The notes under the pieces are model-generated. The model ran no database searches. It was not told the origin of the DNA and saw nothing but the letters and a program-made list of their open reading frames with translations. From Burkholderiaceae bacterium (GTDB taxonomy: Bacteria > Pseudomonadota > Gammaproteobacteria > Burkholderiales > Burkholderiaceae_C), in NCBI GenBank assembly GCA_024235915.1, contig JACKLO010000011.1:310001-374000 (forward strand): a stretch of DNA of 64,000 bases, read 5' to 3'. The position numbers were made by a program, and so were the translations under genes. Shown here in pieces: positions 50,353 to 59,363 of the stretch (position 1 is its first letter; every line of letters begins with the position of its first letter).

Positions 50353-51383
50353 GGTTTCAGTGTAGCCAAGGCGTCCCGGCCCTTGCCGACCAGGGCCTCG
50401 ACCAGCAGCGGCTCGTTCCACGGGTGCTCCACCTGGCGGGCGACGCGGCGGAGTTCGTCGGCCCAGGCCAGCAGCGGCCCGACACCCCCTTGCACGGCCG
50501 GCAGGGCCGCTGGCGGGAAGTAGCGCGGCGCGGCACCGGCGGCCTGCAGCAGCAGGTCGTGGCAGAGCTTCTGCAGCGCGTCGATCGTACGGGCCAGCGG
50601 CCAGCCGGACCAGGCCGCGACCTGGCCGCGGGCGAGCGCGGACGGCAAGGCGGCCCAGGCGCGCGCGTCGACGCCGTCGCCGTGCAGGATCAGCGCATCC
50701 AGGGGACGGCCGGCGCAGGCATCGAGCAGGGCACCGGGGTCGGTGACACCCTGCCCCTGCAGCCAGGCAATCGCGCCCGCTCGGTCGGGTGAAGGCAGCA
50801 CCAGGCGCTGGCAGCGGCTGCGTACGGTGGGCAACAGCCGTTCCGGGTCGCTGCACGACAGCAGCCAGCGCACGCCCGGCGGTGGCTCCTCCAACGCCTT
50901 GAGCAAGGCGTTGGCCGACGGCCCCTGCAGCGCCTCGGCCGGGTGCACCACCACCACCTTGCCGCGCTCCCGAGAGCGGGTGGTGGCCACCCAGGCCAGG
51001 GTGCTGCGCACTTCGTCGATCAGGATCCACTTGCTGGGCTTGCGCTTGCCGCCGTTGGTGACCTGCTCCTCGCTGGCCAGCCCATGGGCCAGCGCCTGCA
51101 CACCCGGCAGCAACAGGCTCAGGTCGGGATGCGTGCCCGCTTGCACCAGGTGGCAGGCGGCACAGTGGCCACAGGGGCGGCCGTTGACCGACGGGCCTTC
51201 GCAAAGCCAGCCTTGGGCCAGCGTGTGCAGCAGCGCAAACGCGCCGTCACCGGGGGCGGCCACGATCAGCAGGGCGTGGCCGCGTTGGGCATCGGCGGCC
51301 GCCAGGCCGGGCGCCAGCCACGGCAGCGGCAGTGCGCCGTCCGGCCCGACGCGCGTGCCCAGCGGTTCAGCGGGTGGCGGCAT
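50349..51383 (-). CDS. holB: DNA polymerase III subunit delta'
   Basis: HolB is part of the clamp loader of the replicative polymerase. The 344-residue protein has an N-terminal AAA+-like domain with the zinc cysteines (GRPCGHCAACH, near 65-75) and the SRC motif (LLPTVRSRCQRL, near 185). As usual for delta', its P-loop is degenerate. The ATG at 51383 overlaps the end of tmk by 17 bp; a longer frame lies inside tmk. Confidence 0.92.
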   Translation of the reverse strand: MPPPAEPLGTRVGPDGALPLPWLAPGLAAADAQRGHALLIVAAPGDGAFALLHTLAQGWLCEGPSVNGRPCGHCAACHLVQAGTHPDLSLLLPGVQALAHGLASEEQVTNGGKRKPSKWILIDEVRSTLAWVATTRSRERGKVVVVHPAEALQGPSANALLKALEEPPPGVRWLLSCSDPERLLPTVRSRCQRLVLPSPDRAGAIAWLQGQGVTDPGALLDACAGRPLDALILHGDGVDARAWAALPSALARGQVAAWSGWPLARTIDALQKLCHDLLLQAAGAAPRYFPPAALPAVQGGVGPLLAWADELRRVARQVEHPWNEPLLVEALVGKGRDALATLKP

Positions 51384-51990
51384 GAGACTCCAGGGCCGAC
51401 AGCACGGCGTGCCTGACGGCTTCAGGGCTGCCGCCGGCGTCAATGCGCACAAAACGCGTCGGCGCCTCGGACGCACGCAACGCGTAGCCGCTGCGCACGC
51501 GGTGGAAAAAGGCCAGGTCCTCGGCTTCGAAACGGTCCGCCGCACGCACGGCGGCCCGGCGGGCGGCGGCCACGGCAGGGTCGGCATCGAACCACAGCGT
51601 CAGATCCGGCTGCCGTCCCTGCTGCACCCAGCCCTCCAATGTCGACAGCACACCGGCATCGAAGCCGCGGCCATGGCCCTGGTAGGCAAAGGTGGCGTCG
51701 GTGAAACGGTCGCACAGCACCCAGGTGCCGGCGGCCAGCGCCGGTTCGATGACCTGCTGCAGGTGGTCGCGACGTGCGGCAAATACCAACAAAGCTTCGG
51801 TCAGCGCGTCCATCGGGCGGTGCAGCACCAGTTCGCGCAGTGCCTCGGCCAGGGCCGTGCCGCCCGGCTCCCGGCTGCGCAGCACGGCATGGCCCTGCGC
51901 GCGCAGCCAGGCTTCCCCGGCGTCAAGGTGGGTGGTCTTGCCGGCGCCGTCGATGCCCTCGGCGGTGATGAAGCGGCCGGGCGTGCTCAC
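51367..51990 (-). CDS. tmk: Thymidylate kinase
   Basis: Tmk phosphorylates dTMP to dTDP for DNA synthesis. The 207-residue protein has the P-loop GIDGAGKTT (residues 13-21), REPGG (41-45) and the DRF motif (CDRFTDATFAYQG, near 92-104). The GTG start overlaps the mltG stop (GTGA). Confidence 0.95.
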   Translation of the reverse strand: MSTPGRFITAEGIDGAGKTTHLDAGEAWLRAQGHAVLRSREPGGTALAEALRELVLHRPMDALTEALLVFAARRDHLQQVIEPALAAGTWVLCDRFTDATFAYQGHGRGFDAGVLSTLEGWVQQGRQPDLTLWFDADPAVAAARRAAVRAADRFEAEDLAFFHRVRSGYALRASEAPTRFVRIDAGGSPEAVRHAVLSALESHAATR

Positions 51991-53024
51991 CGGCCGCCCC
52001 GTTGGAATTGATTCACCGCTCGATTGTGCGCGTCCAGGGTTTCGCTGAACTGGCTGGAACCGTCGCCACGGGCGACGAAGTACAGGGCCTTGCTGGCCGC
52101 AGGGTTCAACGCGGCCTGGATCGAGGCCAGGCTGGGCATGGCGATCGGGCTCGGCGGCAGGCCGCCGCGCAGGTAGGTGTTGTAGGGGCCGTCGGTGGTC
52201 AGGTCACGCTTGCGCAGATTGCCGTCAAAGGCCTCACCCAGGCCGTAGATGATGGTCGGGTCGGTCTGCAGCGGCATGCCGATGCGCAGGCGGTTGATGA
52301 ACACCGCCGCCACCAGCGCCCGCTCGTCGGCGCGGCCGGTTTCCTTCTCGATGATGGAGGCGAGGATCAATGCGTCCTCGGGGGTCTTCAGCGGCAACCC
52401 CGGGGCCCGCGCCGCCCACGCCGCCTGCAGGTGGCGTTGCATGGCAGCGAACGCGCGCTTGAGCACCGTGATGTCGCTGACCCGGCGGCTGTAGGCATAG
52501 GTGTCGGGGAAGAAGCGGCCCTCGGCCCAACGCGGGCCGTCCGCGGGCGCCCCCACGGCGGCCAGCAGGGCCGCATCGCTCAGGGCCACACTGGCGGGCG
52601 TCAGGTCCGGCGCCGCGGCCAGCACCCGCCGCCACTCGCGCAGCGTGGCGCCCTCGGGCAGCCGCAGCGACAGCAGCGCTTCACGGCCCTGCAGCAGCAT
52701 GTCCAGCAACCCGCGCGGCGTGGTGCCGGTTTCGATTTCGTAGCTGCCGGCACGGATGCGCGCGGCCTGGCCCGAGAGCCGGAACCAGGCAAACAGCAGC
52801 CGCGCGTCGGTGTCCACCCCGGCCCGGACCCATGCGTCGGCCACCGCCCGTGGCGCCGTGCCGGGCTCCACCGACAGTTCCACCACCGGGGTTCGCAACG
52901 GCAAGGGCTGATCCAGCCAACGCCAGGCCCACCAGGCGGCTGCGGCCGCGCTCAACAGCAGCAGCAACAGCCCGAGCCCCAGGGCCCAGGCGGTGCGTCG
53001 AATCCATGACACGCGTCGGCCCAT
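51987..53024 (-). CDS. mltG: Endolytic murein transglycosylase MltG
   Basis: MltG cuts nascent peptidoglycan and ends glycan chain growth. The 345-residue inner-membrane protein has one N-terminal anchor (residues ~12-33), a LysM-like part and the YceG catalytic region with ASIIEKETGRADE (catalytic Glu) and NRLRIGMPLQTDPTIIYG (about 225-262). It is divergent from ygfZ with a 22-bp gap between start codons. Confidence 0.95.
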   Translation of the reverse strand: MGRRVSWIRRTAWALGLGLLLLLLSAAAAAWWAWRWLDQPLPLRTPVVELSVEPGTAPRAVADAWVRAGVDTDARLLFAWFRLSGQAARIRAGSYEIETGTTPRGLLDMLLQGREALLSLRLPEGATLREWRRVLAAAPDLTPASVALSDAALLAAVGAPADGPRWAEGRFFPDTYAYSRRVSDITVLKRAFAAMQRHLQAAWAARAPGLPLKTPEDALILASIIEKETGRADERALVAAVFINRLRIGMPLQTDPTIIYGLGEAFDGNLRKRDLTTDGPYNTYLRGGLPPSPIAMPSLASIQAALNPAASKALYFVARGDGSSQFSETLDAHNRAVNQFQRGGR

Positions 53025-53046
53025 GGGGCGAAATGATAATCAGGGC

Positions 53047-53955
53047 ATGTCCACCGCCTCCGCCGCCCTCACCGCCCTGCAGGGCACCACGCCATTGACC
53101 GACTGGGGCGTGATCCGCGCCGGCGGCGAGGACGCCCGCAGCTTCCTGCATGGCCAGCTGACCCAGGACATGCAAGGCCTGCCGCCCGGTCGCGCCCGCC
53201 TGGCCGGCTACTGCAGTGCGAAAGGTCGGCTGCTCGCCAGCTTCGTGGTCTGGGCCGACGTGAACGGTGACCTGCTGCTGGCCTGTAGCGCCGACCTGCT
53301 GCCCGCCGTGCTCAAGCGCCTGTCGATGTTCGTGCTGCGTGCCAAGTGCAAGCTCAGCGATGCCACGGCCGAACTGCCGTTGCACGGCCTGGCCGGCCCC
53401 GCCGTGCCTGCGGGCGATGCCTGGCAGGTGGTCGGCCTGGGCGAACAACGCGTCGTGCTCCTGCCCACCGTGGACGGCGTGCGCCGGGCCATCGTGGTCG
53501 GCGCCGCGCCGGACGCCCCGGCCCTGGACGCCGAAGCCTGGCGCTGGCTGGAAGCCCGCAGCGGCATCGCGCGTGTGCGGGCCGTGAACAGCGAACAGTT
53601 CGTGCCGCAGATGGTGAACTGGGAAGTGGTGGGCGGCGTCAACTTCCAGAAGGGCTGCTACCCGGGCCAGGAGGTGGTGGCACGCAGCCAGTACCGCGGC
53701 ACGACCAAGCGGCGCGCCTATGTGGTGCAGGCCAATGCGCCCTTGGCTGCCGGCCAGGACGTGTTTGCCGTCTCCGATGCCGAACAACCCGCCGGCCGCG
53801 TGGTGCTGGCCGCGGCGCCGGCTGGCTTGCCGCCGGCGGCGCTGGTCGAACTGAAGATCGCCGCGGCCACCGAGGCCCTCCACGCCGGTGCCGCCGGCGG
53901 ACCCGTGTTGCGCCTGGCCACCCTGCCCTACGCGCTGCCGACCGGCGACGACTGA
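53047..53955 (+). CDS. ygfZ: Folate-binding iron-sulfur cluster protein YgfZ
   Basis: YgfZ uses tetrahydrofolate to help assemble or repair Fe-S clusters in some enzymes. The 302-residue protein has the GcvT-like fold and the family motif KGCYPGQEVVAR (near 203-214) with its conserved Cys. The ATG at 53047 was chosen over an upstream ATG at 52993, which would extend into the mltG gene. Confidence 0.94.
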   Translation: MSTASAALTALQGTTPLTDWGVIRAGGEDARSFLHGQLTQDMQGLPPGRARLAGYCSAKGRLLASFVVWADVNGDLLLACSADLLPAVLKRLSMFVLRAKCKLSDATAELPLHGLAGPAVPAGDAWQVVGLGEQRVVLLPTVDGVRRAIVVGAAPDAPALDAEAWRWLEARSGIARVRAVNSEQFVPQMVNWEVVGGVNFQKGCYPGQEVVARSQYRGTTKRRAYVVQANAPLAAGQDVFAVSDAEQPAGRVVLAAAPAGLPPAALVELKIAAATEALHAGAAGGPVLRLATLPYALPTGDD

Positions 53956-53965
53956 CGCGCATCCC

Positions 53966-54262
53966 TTGGGCCGCACGCTGTTCGTCTACTGGCGCATCGA
54001 GGCCGAGGCGCTCGAAGGCACCCTGGTGGCTGTCCGCGCGGCGCAGGCCGGCCTGTGCGCTGACTGGCCCGGCCTGCAGGCCCGCCTGTGGCAGCGCAGC
54101 GATCCGGGCGTGCCGGCGACAGTCATGGAGACCTATGCCGCGCCGGGCGGCATCGATGCCACCGCCCAGGCCCGCATCGATGCTGCGCTGGCGCCCTGCG
54201 TGCCGGGGGTCCGGCACGTGGAAGCCTTCGCTCCGGCCGACGGCCTCGAACTCAGAGCGTGA
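53966..54262 (+). CDS. DUF4936-like protein
   Basis: This 98-residue protein begins GRTLFVYWRIE, the usual opening of DUF4936 proteins, which follow ygfZ in many Burkholderiales. The only good start is TTG at 53966, 11 bp after the ygfZ stop. The function is unknown. The 3' end overlaps the thioesterase-GNAT gene on the other strand by 11 bp. Confidence 0.7.
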   Translation: MGRTLFVYWRIEAEALEGTLVAVRAAQAGLCADWPGLQARLWQRSDPGVPATVMETYAAPGGIDATAQARIDAALAPCVPGVRHVEAFAPADGLELRA

Positions 54263-55109
54263 TCGCCATCGCCTGGTGCGGGATGCCGGCTTCCTCGAAG
54301 GCGTCACCCACCGGCCGGAATCCACGCCGCAGGTAGAAGCCCACCGCAGACGCCTGCGCATGCAGCAACACCTCACGGTCGCCGCGGGTTCTGGCCGCAT
54401 CCACCAGGGCCTGCAGCACCGTGGCACCGGCCCCGCCCCCGCGCAGGGCGCGGATCACCGCCATGCGCCCGATCTTCGACACACCGGGTGTGTATTCCAG
54501 CAGGCGGCCCGTGGCCACCGCCCGGCCCAGGCGGTTCACGGCCACGGCATGCACGGCGGTCGCATCGGCGGCGTCGTACTCCAGGTCGGCCGGGATGCCC
54601 TGCTCGTCCACGAACACCGCCTGCCGGATCGGCTGCGCCTGCCGGCCCAGCGTGTCCCAGGTGCCGACCTGCACGTCCAGCACCGACTCGCCCGCCTCGT
54701 AGCCCAGGAACAGATCACGCAGCGGGCCCGGCACGGGCATGGACCGCTTGGTGGCCGGGTCGGCGTACACGTAGACCAGTTCGCCGCCGACCAGCAGCCG
54801 GCCGTCGCGGAACACGCCACCGCGCAGCAGCATGGAGCTGTTGCCGATGCGTTCGCAGCGCATGCCGACCTCCAACTGGTCGTCGTAGCGTGCCGAATCC
54901 TCGTACTCCACACTCGCCTTGCGCACGAAGAAGTCACCGCCCAGGTCGTGCATGGTGGCTTCGTAAGGCAAGGCCATCGCCCGCCACCAGCCGGCCACGG
55001 CGGTGTCGAAATACATCAGGTAGTGGCCGTTGAAGACGATCTTCTGCAGGTCCACCTCGACCCAGCGCACACGCAGGCGCTCGGCAAATCGGAAGTCACT
55101 TCGGTTCAT
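54252..55109 (-). CDS. Acyl-CoA thioesterase (YbgC-like) fused to GNAT acetyltransferase
   Basis: Residues 1-140 form a hotdog thioesterase (VRWVEVDLQKIVFNGHYLMYFD holds the catalytic Asp and His). Residues 145-285 form an ElaA-like GNAT acetyltransferase (IRQAVFVDEQGIPADLEYD, then the acetyl-CoA loop RGGGAGATVLQAL). The fusion is known from Burkholderiales genomes. Substrates are unknown. The 5' end overlaps the esterase gene by 14 bp, so the two are cotranscribed. Confidence 0.9.
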   Translation of the reverse strand: MNRSDFRFAERLRVRWVEVDLQKIVFNGHYLMYFDTAVAGWWRAMALPYEATMHDLGGDFFVRKASVEYEDSARYDDQLEVGMRCERIGNSSMLLRGGVFRDGRLLVGGELVYVYADPATKRSMPVPGPLRDLFLGYEAGESVLDVQVGTWDTLGRQAQPIRQAVFVDEQGIPADLEYDAADATAVHAVAVNRLGRAVATGRLLEYTPGVSKIGRMAVIRALRGGGAGATVLQALVDAARTRGDREVLLHAQASAVGFYLRRGFRPVGDAFEEAGIPHQAMAITL

Positions 55110-56019
55110 GGTGCCAGGCTTTCTTCAGGGCGTCGGCGGCCAGTTGCTGGAAGACCGCGGCCTCCTTCAGCGCACGGCCCATCTTGATGAAATCGTGGGT
55201 CAGGCCGTGGCCGATCTCCAGCTGCACCGGCACACCGGCGGCGCGCAGGCGGTCACCATAGGCCAGGCCTTCGTCGACCAGCGGATCGCACTCGGCCAGC
55301 AGCAGGCAGGCGGGCGCGACGCCGTCGAGGTCCAGCGCTTCCAGCGGGGCGAAGCGCCAGTCACGCCGATGGTGGTGCGGTATGTAGTGGTCAAAGAACC
55401 AGGCGACGTCGGCGGCATCGAGCAGGAAGCCCTGGGCATACAGGCGGTGCGACGCCGTGTCGGCATGCGCCGTGGTGCCGGGTGTGATCAGCAACTGCAA
55501 CGCCAGCGGCAGGCCGCGGTCGCGGGCATGCAGCGCGCCGACGGCGGCCAGCGTGCCGCCGGCACTGTCGCCGCCGATGGCCAGGCGGGCCGGATCCAGG
55601 CCGAGCCGGTCGCCGCGTTCGGCCAGCTCGGCCAATGCCGCCCAGGTGTCATCTACCGCGGCCGGGAACGGATGCTCCGGCGCCAGGCGGTAGTCCAGTG
55701 CGACCACCGCGCCACCGCTGCGCAGCGCCAGCTGGCGGCACAGGCTGTCGTGCGTCTCCAGCCCCCCGATCACGAAACCGCCCCCATGCAGGTAGAGCAG
55801 CGCCGGCAGTGACGATGCGGTGGACGCGGCATAGAGGCGCGCCGGGCGGCCGGCGAGCGTGATGTCCTCTGCCCGCGGCAGTGCCGCGCGGGGTGGTTCC
55901 AGCACCTCGGCGGCGGCCTGGTAGGCGGCGCGCGCCTCACCTGGGGTCATGGCATGCCAGGGCCGGCGCTTCGCGCGGGCGATGCGCGTCAGCAGGCCCT
56001 GCATGGCAGGGGTGAGCAT
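55096..56019 (-). CDS. HSL-type alpha/beta hydrolase (esterase/lipase)
   Basis: The 307-residue protein belongs to the hormone-sensitive lipase family: oxyanion motif YLHGGGF (about 72-78), nucleophile GDSAGG (about 147), then the catalytic Asp (AECDPLVDEG) and His (GHGLTHDF). It hydrolyses short-chain esters; the substrate is unknown. ATG at 56019 is preferred; a longer frame to 56133 has no ribosome site and would reach into the intergenic region. Confidence 0.9.
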   Translation of the reverse strand: MLTPAMQGLLTRIARAKRRPWHAMTPGEARAAYQAAAEVLEPPRAALPRAEDITLAGRPARLYAASTASSLPALLYLHGGGFVIGGLETHDSLCRQLALRSGGAVVALDYRLAPEHPFPAAVDDTWAALAELAERGDRLGLDPARLAIGGDSAGGTLAAVGALHARDRGLPLALQLLITPGTTAHADTASHRLYAQGFLLDAADVAWFFDHYIPHHHRRDWRFAPLEALDLDGVAPACLLLAECDPLVDEGLAYGDRLRAAGVPVQLEIGHGLTHDFIKMGRALKEAAVFQQLAADALKKAWHHEPK

Positions 56020-56135
56020 GGCGGTGCGGGACACGGCGGCGATTATCGGCAGCCGCGCCGCTGTCGCGCCTGCGACGCCGCGCACCGGGTTCTCGCGCTG
56101 GCCGCCGGCAGCACGCACGCTCGATACTTGCACCC

Positions 56136-57284
56136 ATGAGCCGCATCCTCTACATCACCCAGATCGAGATCGACTTCGGTGCCGTGCGCACCCTGCCCGC
56201 GGAATGTGCCGCGCATGGCATGCAGCGCCCGCTGATCGTCACCGACCCCGGCGTGCGTGACGCCGGCGTGCTGCAGCGGGCCCGCGATGCGCTGGGCGAC
56301 CTGCCGCATGCCGTGTTCGACGCCACACCCTCCAACCCCACCGAAGCAGGTGTGCGCGCTGCCGTGGAGGTGCTCCGGCGCGAAGGCTGCGACGGCCTGG
56401 TGGCCGTGGGCGGCGGCTCCAGCATCGACCTGGCCAAGGGCGTGGCCATCGCCGCCACGCACGACGGCCCGTTGAAGACCTACGCCACCATCGAAGGCGG
56501 CAGCCCGAAGATCACCGAGCGTGTGCTGCCCTTGATCGCCGTGCCCACCACCGCCGGCACCGGCAGCGAGGTGGCGCGGGGTGCCATCGTCATCGTCGAC
56601 GACGGCCGCAAGCTGGGCTTCCACAGCTGGCACCTGGTGCCCAAGACCGCCATCCTGGACCCGGAACTGACACTGGGCCTGCCGCCGATGCTCACCGCCG
56701 CCACTGGCATGGACGCCATCGCGCATTGCATGGAGACCTTCATGGCGCCTGCGGCCAATCCGCCGGCCGACGGCATTGCCCTGGACGGGCTGTGGCGCGG
56801 CTGGGCGCACATCGAACGCGCTACGCGCGACGGCAGCGACCGAGACGCCCGCTGGCACATGATGAGCGCCAGCGCCCAGGGTGCACTGGCCTTCCAGAAG
56901 GGCCTGGGCTGCGTGCATTCGCTCAGCCACAGCCTGGGCGGCGTGAACCCGCGGCTGCACCACGGCACGCTCAACGCCGTGTTCCTGCCCGCCGTGGTGC
57001 GCTTCAACGCCGCGGCTGATTCGATCCAGCGCGACCAGCGCCTGCAGCGCATGGCCCAGGCCATCGGCCTGCCCGGGTGCGACGCCCAGGGCACCGAACT
57101 GGCCGAGGCACTGCAGGCGATGAACGCTCGCCTGGGCCTGCCGGGCGGCCTGCGGGCGATGGGGGTGGGCGAAGACCTGTTCGACCGCATCATCGACGGT
57201 GCGATGGCCGACCATTGCCACAAGACCAACCCCCGCCTCGCATCCCGCGAAGACTACCGGGCGATGCTGGCGGCCAGCCTCTGA
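56136..57284 (+). CDS. Iron-containing alcohol dehydrogenase
   Basis: The 382-residue enzyme is a group III alcohol dehydrogenase. It shows the NAD-binding GGGSSIDLAKG (near 92), TTAGTGSE (near 137) and the metal ligands Asp/His/His/His (GMDAIAHCME, HSLSHSLGG, PRLHHGTLNA). The specific alcohol or aldehyde is not evident. It is divergent from the esterase by 116 bp. Confidence 0.92.
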   Translation: MSRILYITQIEIDFGAVRTLPAECAAHGMQRPLIVTDPGVRDAGVLQRARDALGDLPHAVFDATPSNPTEAGVRAAVEVLRREGCDGLVAVGGGSSIDLAKGVAIAATHDGPLKTYATIEGGSPKITERVLPLIAVPTTAGTGSEVARGAIVIVDDGRKLGFHSWHLVPKTAILDPELTLGLPPMLTAATGMDAIAHCMETFMAPAANPPADGIALDGLWRGWAHIERATRDGSDRDARWHMMSASAQGALAFQKGLGCVHSLSHSLGGVNPRLHHGTLNAVFLPAVVRFNAAADSIQRDQRLQRMAQAIGLPGCDAQGTELAEALQAMNARLGLPGGLRAMGVGEDLFDRIIDGAMADHCHKTNPRLASREDYRAMLAASL

Positions 57285-57287
57285 AAC

Positions 57288-57317
57288 CCCTGCCCCCTCG
57301 ATCGCGGGGGGACAGGG
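57288..57317 (+). terminator. Hairpin after alcohol dehydrogenase gene
   Basis: CCCTGCCCCC pairs with GGGGG-GA-CAGGG around an 8-base loop just after the stop codon. A T-tract is absent, so termination efficiency is uncertain. Confidence 0.4.
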
Positions 57318-57405
57318 TGACAGCCGGGTGACGCGGATCGCGCAGGCCCATAAATTGCGCGGGCCGGATCGGCAATCATGCCGACCGACATCGGAGGAGG
57401 AATAC

Positions 57406-57945
57406 ATGCCATTGAAGAAGCTGGGTGTGGCGCTGGCCGCTGCACTCGTCGCCGCGGGCGCGCAGGCCGCGGATTTCGTCTACGGTGGGGACACCACCGG
57501 TGGCCCGACCTATCAACGCGCGCTGGCGACCTTCAGCAGTCTGTCGGGCCTGGGCACAGCCGTGGCCTACGACACGCTGGAATTCACGGTCACCGACAGT
57601 GGCAGCTACGACTTCGTCAGTGAAGCGGCCGGTGGCTGGGACAACTACCTGTTCCTCTACTCGCCAAGCTTCGATCCCGGTGCGGCATTGAGCAATGGTG
57701 TTATCGGGAATGACGACCTCGGGGGCATCGGGACGTCCGGCTTCAGCGGCGTGTCGTTGACTACCGGCGTGTCGTATGTGCTGGTCACGACCGGCTTCGG
57801 CAACGGGGACTTCGGCAGCTACACCAACACCATCAGCGGCATCGGCAGCGTGGTGGCGGTGCCGGAGCCGGCCACCTACGGCATGATGGCCTTGGGCCTG
57901 CTGGCCGTCGGCGGCCTGGCCCGCCGGCAGCGCCGCGCCGGCTGA
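57406..57945 (+). CDS. PEP-CTERM sorted extracellular protein (paralogue 1)
   Basis: The 179-residue protein has a signal peptide (first 22 residues, ending AGAQA) and a C-terminal PEP-CTERM sorting tail (VPEPATYGMM, a hydrophobic helix, then RRQRR), which directs processing by an exosortase. The middle is a Gly/Ser/Thr-rich strand domain. The strong ribosome site GGAGGAGG lies 7 bases before the ATG. About half its residues match the protein at 60483. Confidence 0.92.
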   Translation: MPLKKLGVALAAALVAAGAQAADFVYGGDTTGGPTYQRALATFSSLSGLGTAVAYDTLEFTVTDSGSYDFVSEAAGGWDNYLFLYSPSFDPGAALSNGVIGNDDLGGIGTSGFSGVSLTTGVSYVLVTTGFGNGDFGSYTNTISGIGSVVAVPEPATYGMMALGLLAVGGLARRQRRAG

Positions 57946-57964
57946 ATCCGCTGCGCTCTTGAAC

Positions 57965-57987
57965 GCCCGGCTTCGGCCGGGCTTTTT
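57965..57987 (+). terminator. Intrinsic terminator after PEP-CTERM gene 1
   Basis: A perfect 7-bp stem, GCCCGGC with GCCGGGC, and TTCG tetraloop is followed by five T residues. Confidence 0.9.
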
Positions 57988-58069
57988 CATGGGCGGGCGG
58001 CCGTGCAGCCTGTCGGTCGCCGATGCAGCCTGTCGCACGGCGCTGGGCGGCGGCCAGGCTCGGCGATAT

Positions 58070-58093
58070 GGTGTGCTACATCACCAACACACC
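58070..58093. promoter_or_regulatory. Candidate operator of the GntR regulator
   Basis: GGTGTG and CACACC form a 6-bp dyad, 12 bp apart, just upstream of the regulator's start at 58105. GntR regulators of the YtrA type bind such GTGT-ACAC dyads at their own operon. Confidence 0.5.
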
Positions 58094-58104
58094 GGCGCCA
58101 ACCC

Positions 58105-58458
58105 ATGACCACCTGGGACGACCGACAACCGATCTACCAGCAGCTGGCCGACCTGCTGGCCGCGCGCCTGCTGGATGGCCAGCCCGGCGATGGCGAAGCC
58201 ATGCCGTCCGTGCGTACCCTGGCCAGCGAACACCTGCTGAACCCGCTGACCGTCAACCGTGCGCTGCAGGCCCTGGCCGATGCCGGCCTGGTGGAAAGCC
58301 GCCGTGGCCTGGGCATGTTCGTGCGCGACGGCGCCCGGGAACAGCTCCGGGCACTCGAACGCGACCGCTTCCTGCATCAGGAATGGCCGCGGCTGCGCGA
58401 GCGCCTGAAGCGACTGGACATCCAACCCGAACAACTCTCCTGGGAGGACCCCCGATGA
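58105..58458 (+). CDS. GntR-family (YtrA-type) regulator
   Basis: The 117-residue protein is a short GntR regulator: winged helix (IYQQLADLLAARLLDG, then MPSVRTLASEHLLNPLTVNR) and a ~40-residue helical tail in place of the large ligand domain, as in YtrA regulators of ABC-transporter operons. Its stop overlaps the transporter ATPase start (ATGA). It probably represses the operon from the upstream dyad. Confidence 0.9.
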   Translation: MTTWDDRQPIYQQLADLLAARLLDGQPGDGEAMPSVRTLASEHLLNPLTVNRALQALADAGLVESRRGLGMFVRDGAREQLRALERDRFLHQEWPRLRERLKRLDIQPEQLSWEDPR

Positions 58459-59345
58459 GCACGGACCTGCTGGTCCAGGCGAGCGGACTGAGCGTGCGCT
58501 ACGGCACCAAGACCGCGCTCGACGACCTGAGCTTCTCCATCCCCAAGGGCCGCGTGGTGGGCCTGCTGGGCCACAACGGCGCCGGCAAGACCACGCTGAT
58601 GAAGGCGCTGGTGGGCCTCAAGCGGCCCGAGGGCAGCCTGAAGGTGCTGGGCCTGGACCCGGTGCGCGACCGCGTGGCCCTGCTGCAGTCGGCCTGCTAC
58701 ATCCCGGACGTGGCCATCCTGCCGCGCTGGGCGCGCGTGTCGGAACTCATCACGCTGATGGCGGCGCTGCACCCGCGTTTCTCGCCGGAGCGCGCCCGGG
58801 CCCTGCTGCGGCGCACCAGCGTGAACCCGGCGGACAAGGTCAAGAACCTCTCCAAGGGCATGGTCGCCCAGGCCCATCTGGCGCTGGTGGCCAGCATCGA
58901 TGCCAGGCTGATGATCCTGGACGAACCCACGCTGGGCCTGGACGTGCTGTCGCGCAAGAGCTTCTACGAGATGCTGATCGACGAGTGGTGCGACGGCGAG
59001 CGCAGCGTGCTCATCAGCACGCACCAGGTCGAAGAGATCGAGAGCCTGCTGTCGGACGTGATCATGCTCAACGAGGGCAAGGTCGTGCTGGACATCAGCC
59101 TGGAGGCGATGGACCGACGCTTCGTGGCACTGAGCCATGACGCCGACCACGCCGAGCAGATGGCGGCCGCCCACCCGCTGCTGCGCTATCGGCTCGGCGG
59201 TGGCGGTGCGCGCACGCATGCCACGCTGTTCGACGGCGAACCGCCGGCGGAACTGCAGGCGCTGGGTCAGCGCGTACGGCCCAGCCTCGTGGACCTGTTC
59301 GTGGCCCTCACCCGCCGGCCCGAGATGGACCGCACCCAGTTCTGA
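58455..59345 (+). CDS. ABC transporter ATP-binding protein
   Basis: The 296-residue ATPase has Walker A GHNGAGKTT (near 39-47), the signature NLSKGM (near 132), Walker B LMILDEPT (near 155) and the switch His (STHQVEE). With the downstream permease it forms an exporter or membrane-stress transporter of the YtrB type. The substrate is unknown. Confidence 0.93.
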   Translation: MSTDLLVQASGLSVRYGTKTALDDLSFSIPKGRVVGLLGHNGAGKTTLMKALVGLKRPEGSLKVLGLDPVRDRVALLQSACYIPDVAILPRWARVSELITLMAALHPRFSPERARALLRRTSVNPADKVKNLSKGMVAQAHLALVASIDARLMILDEPTLGLDVLSRKSFYEMLIDEWCDGERSVLISTHQVEEIESLLSDVIMLNEGKVVLDISLEAMDRRFVALSHDADHAEQMAAAHPLLRYRLGGGGARTHATLFDGEPPAELQALGQRVRPSLVDLFVALTRRPEMDRTQF

Positions 59346-59363
59346 CCCGGACGGAGTCACACC

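Noticed and set aside
53346..55187. 613-residue + strand frame over ygfZ and the thioesterase gene
   Set aside because: Arg/Gly/Pro-rich shadow frame in high-GC DNA.
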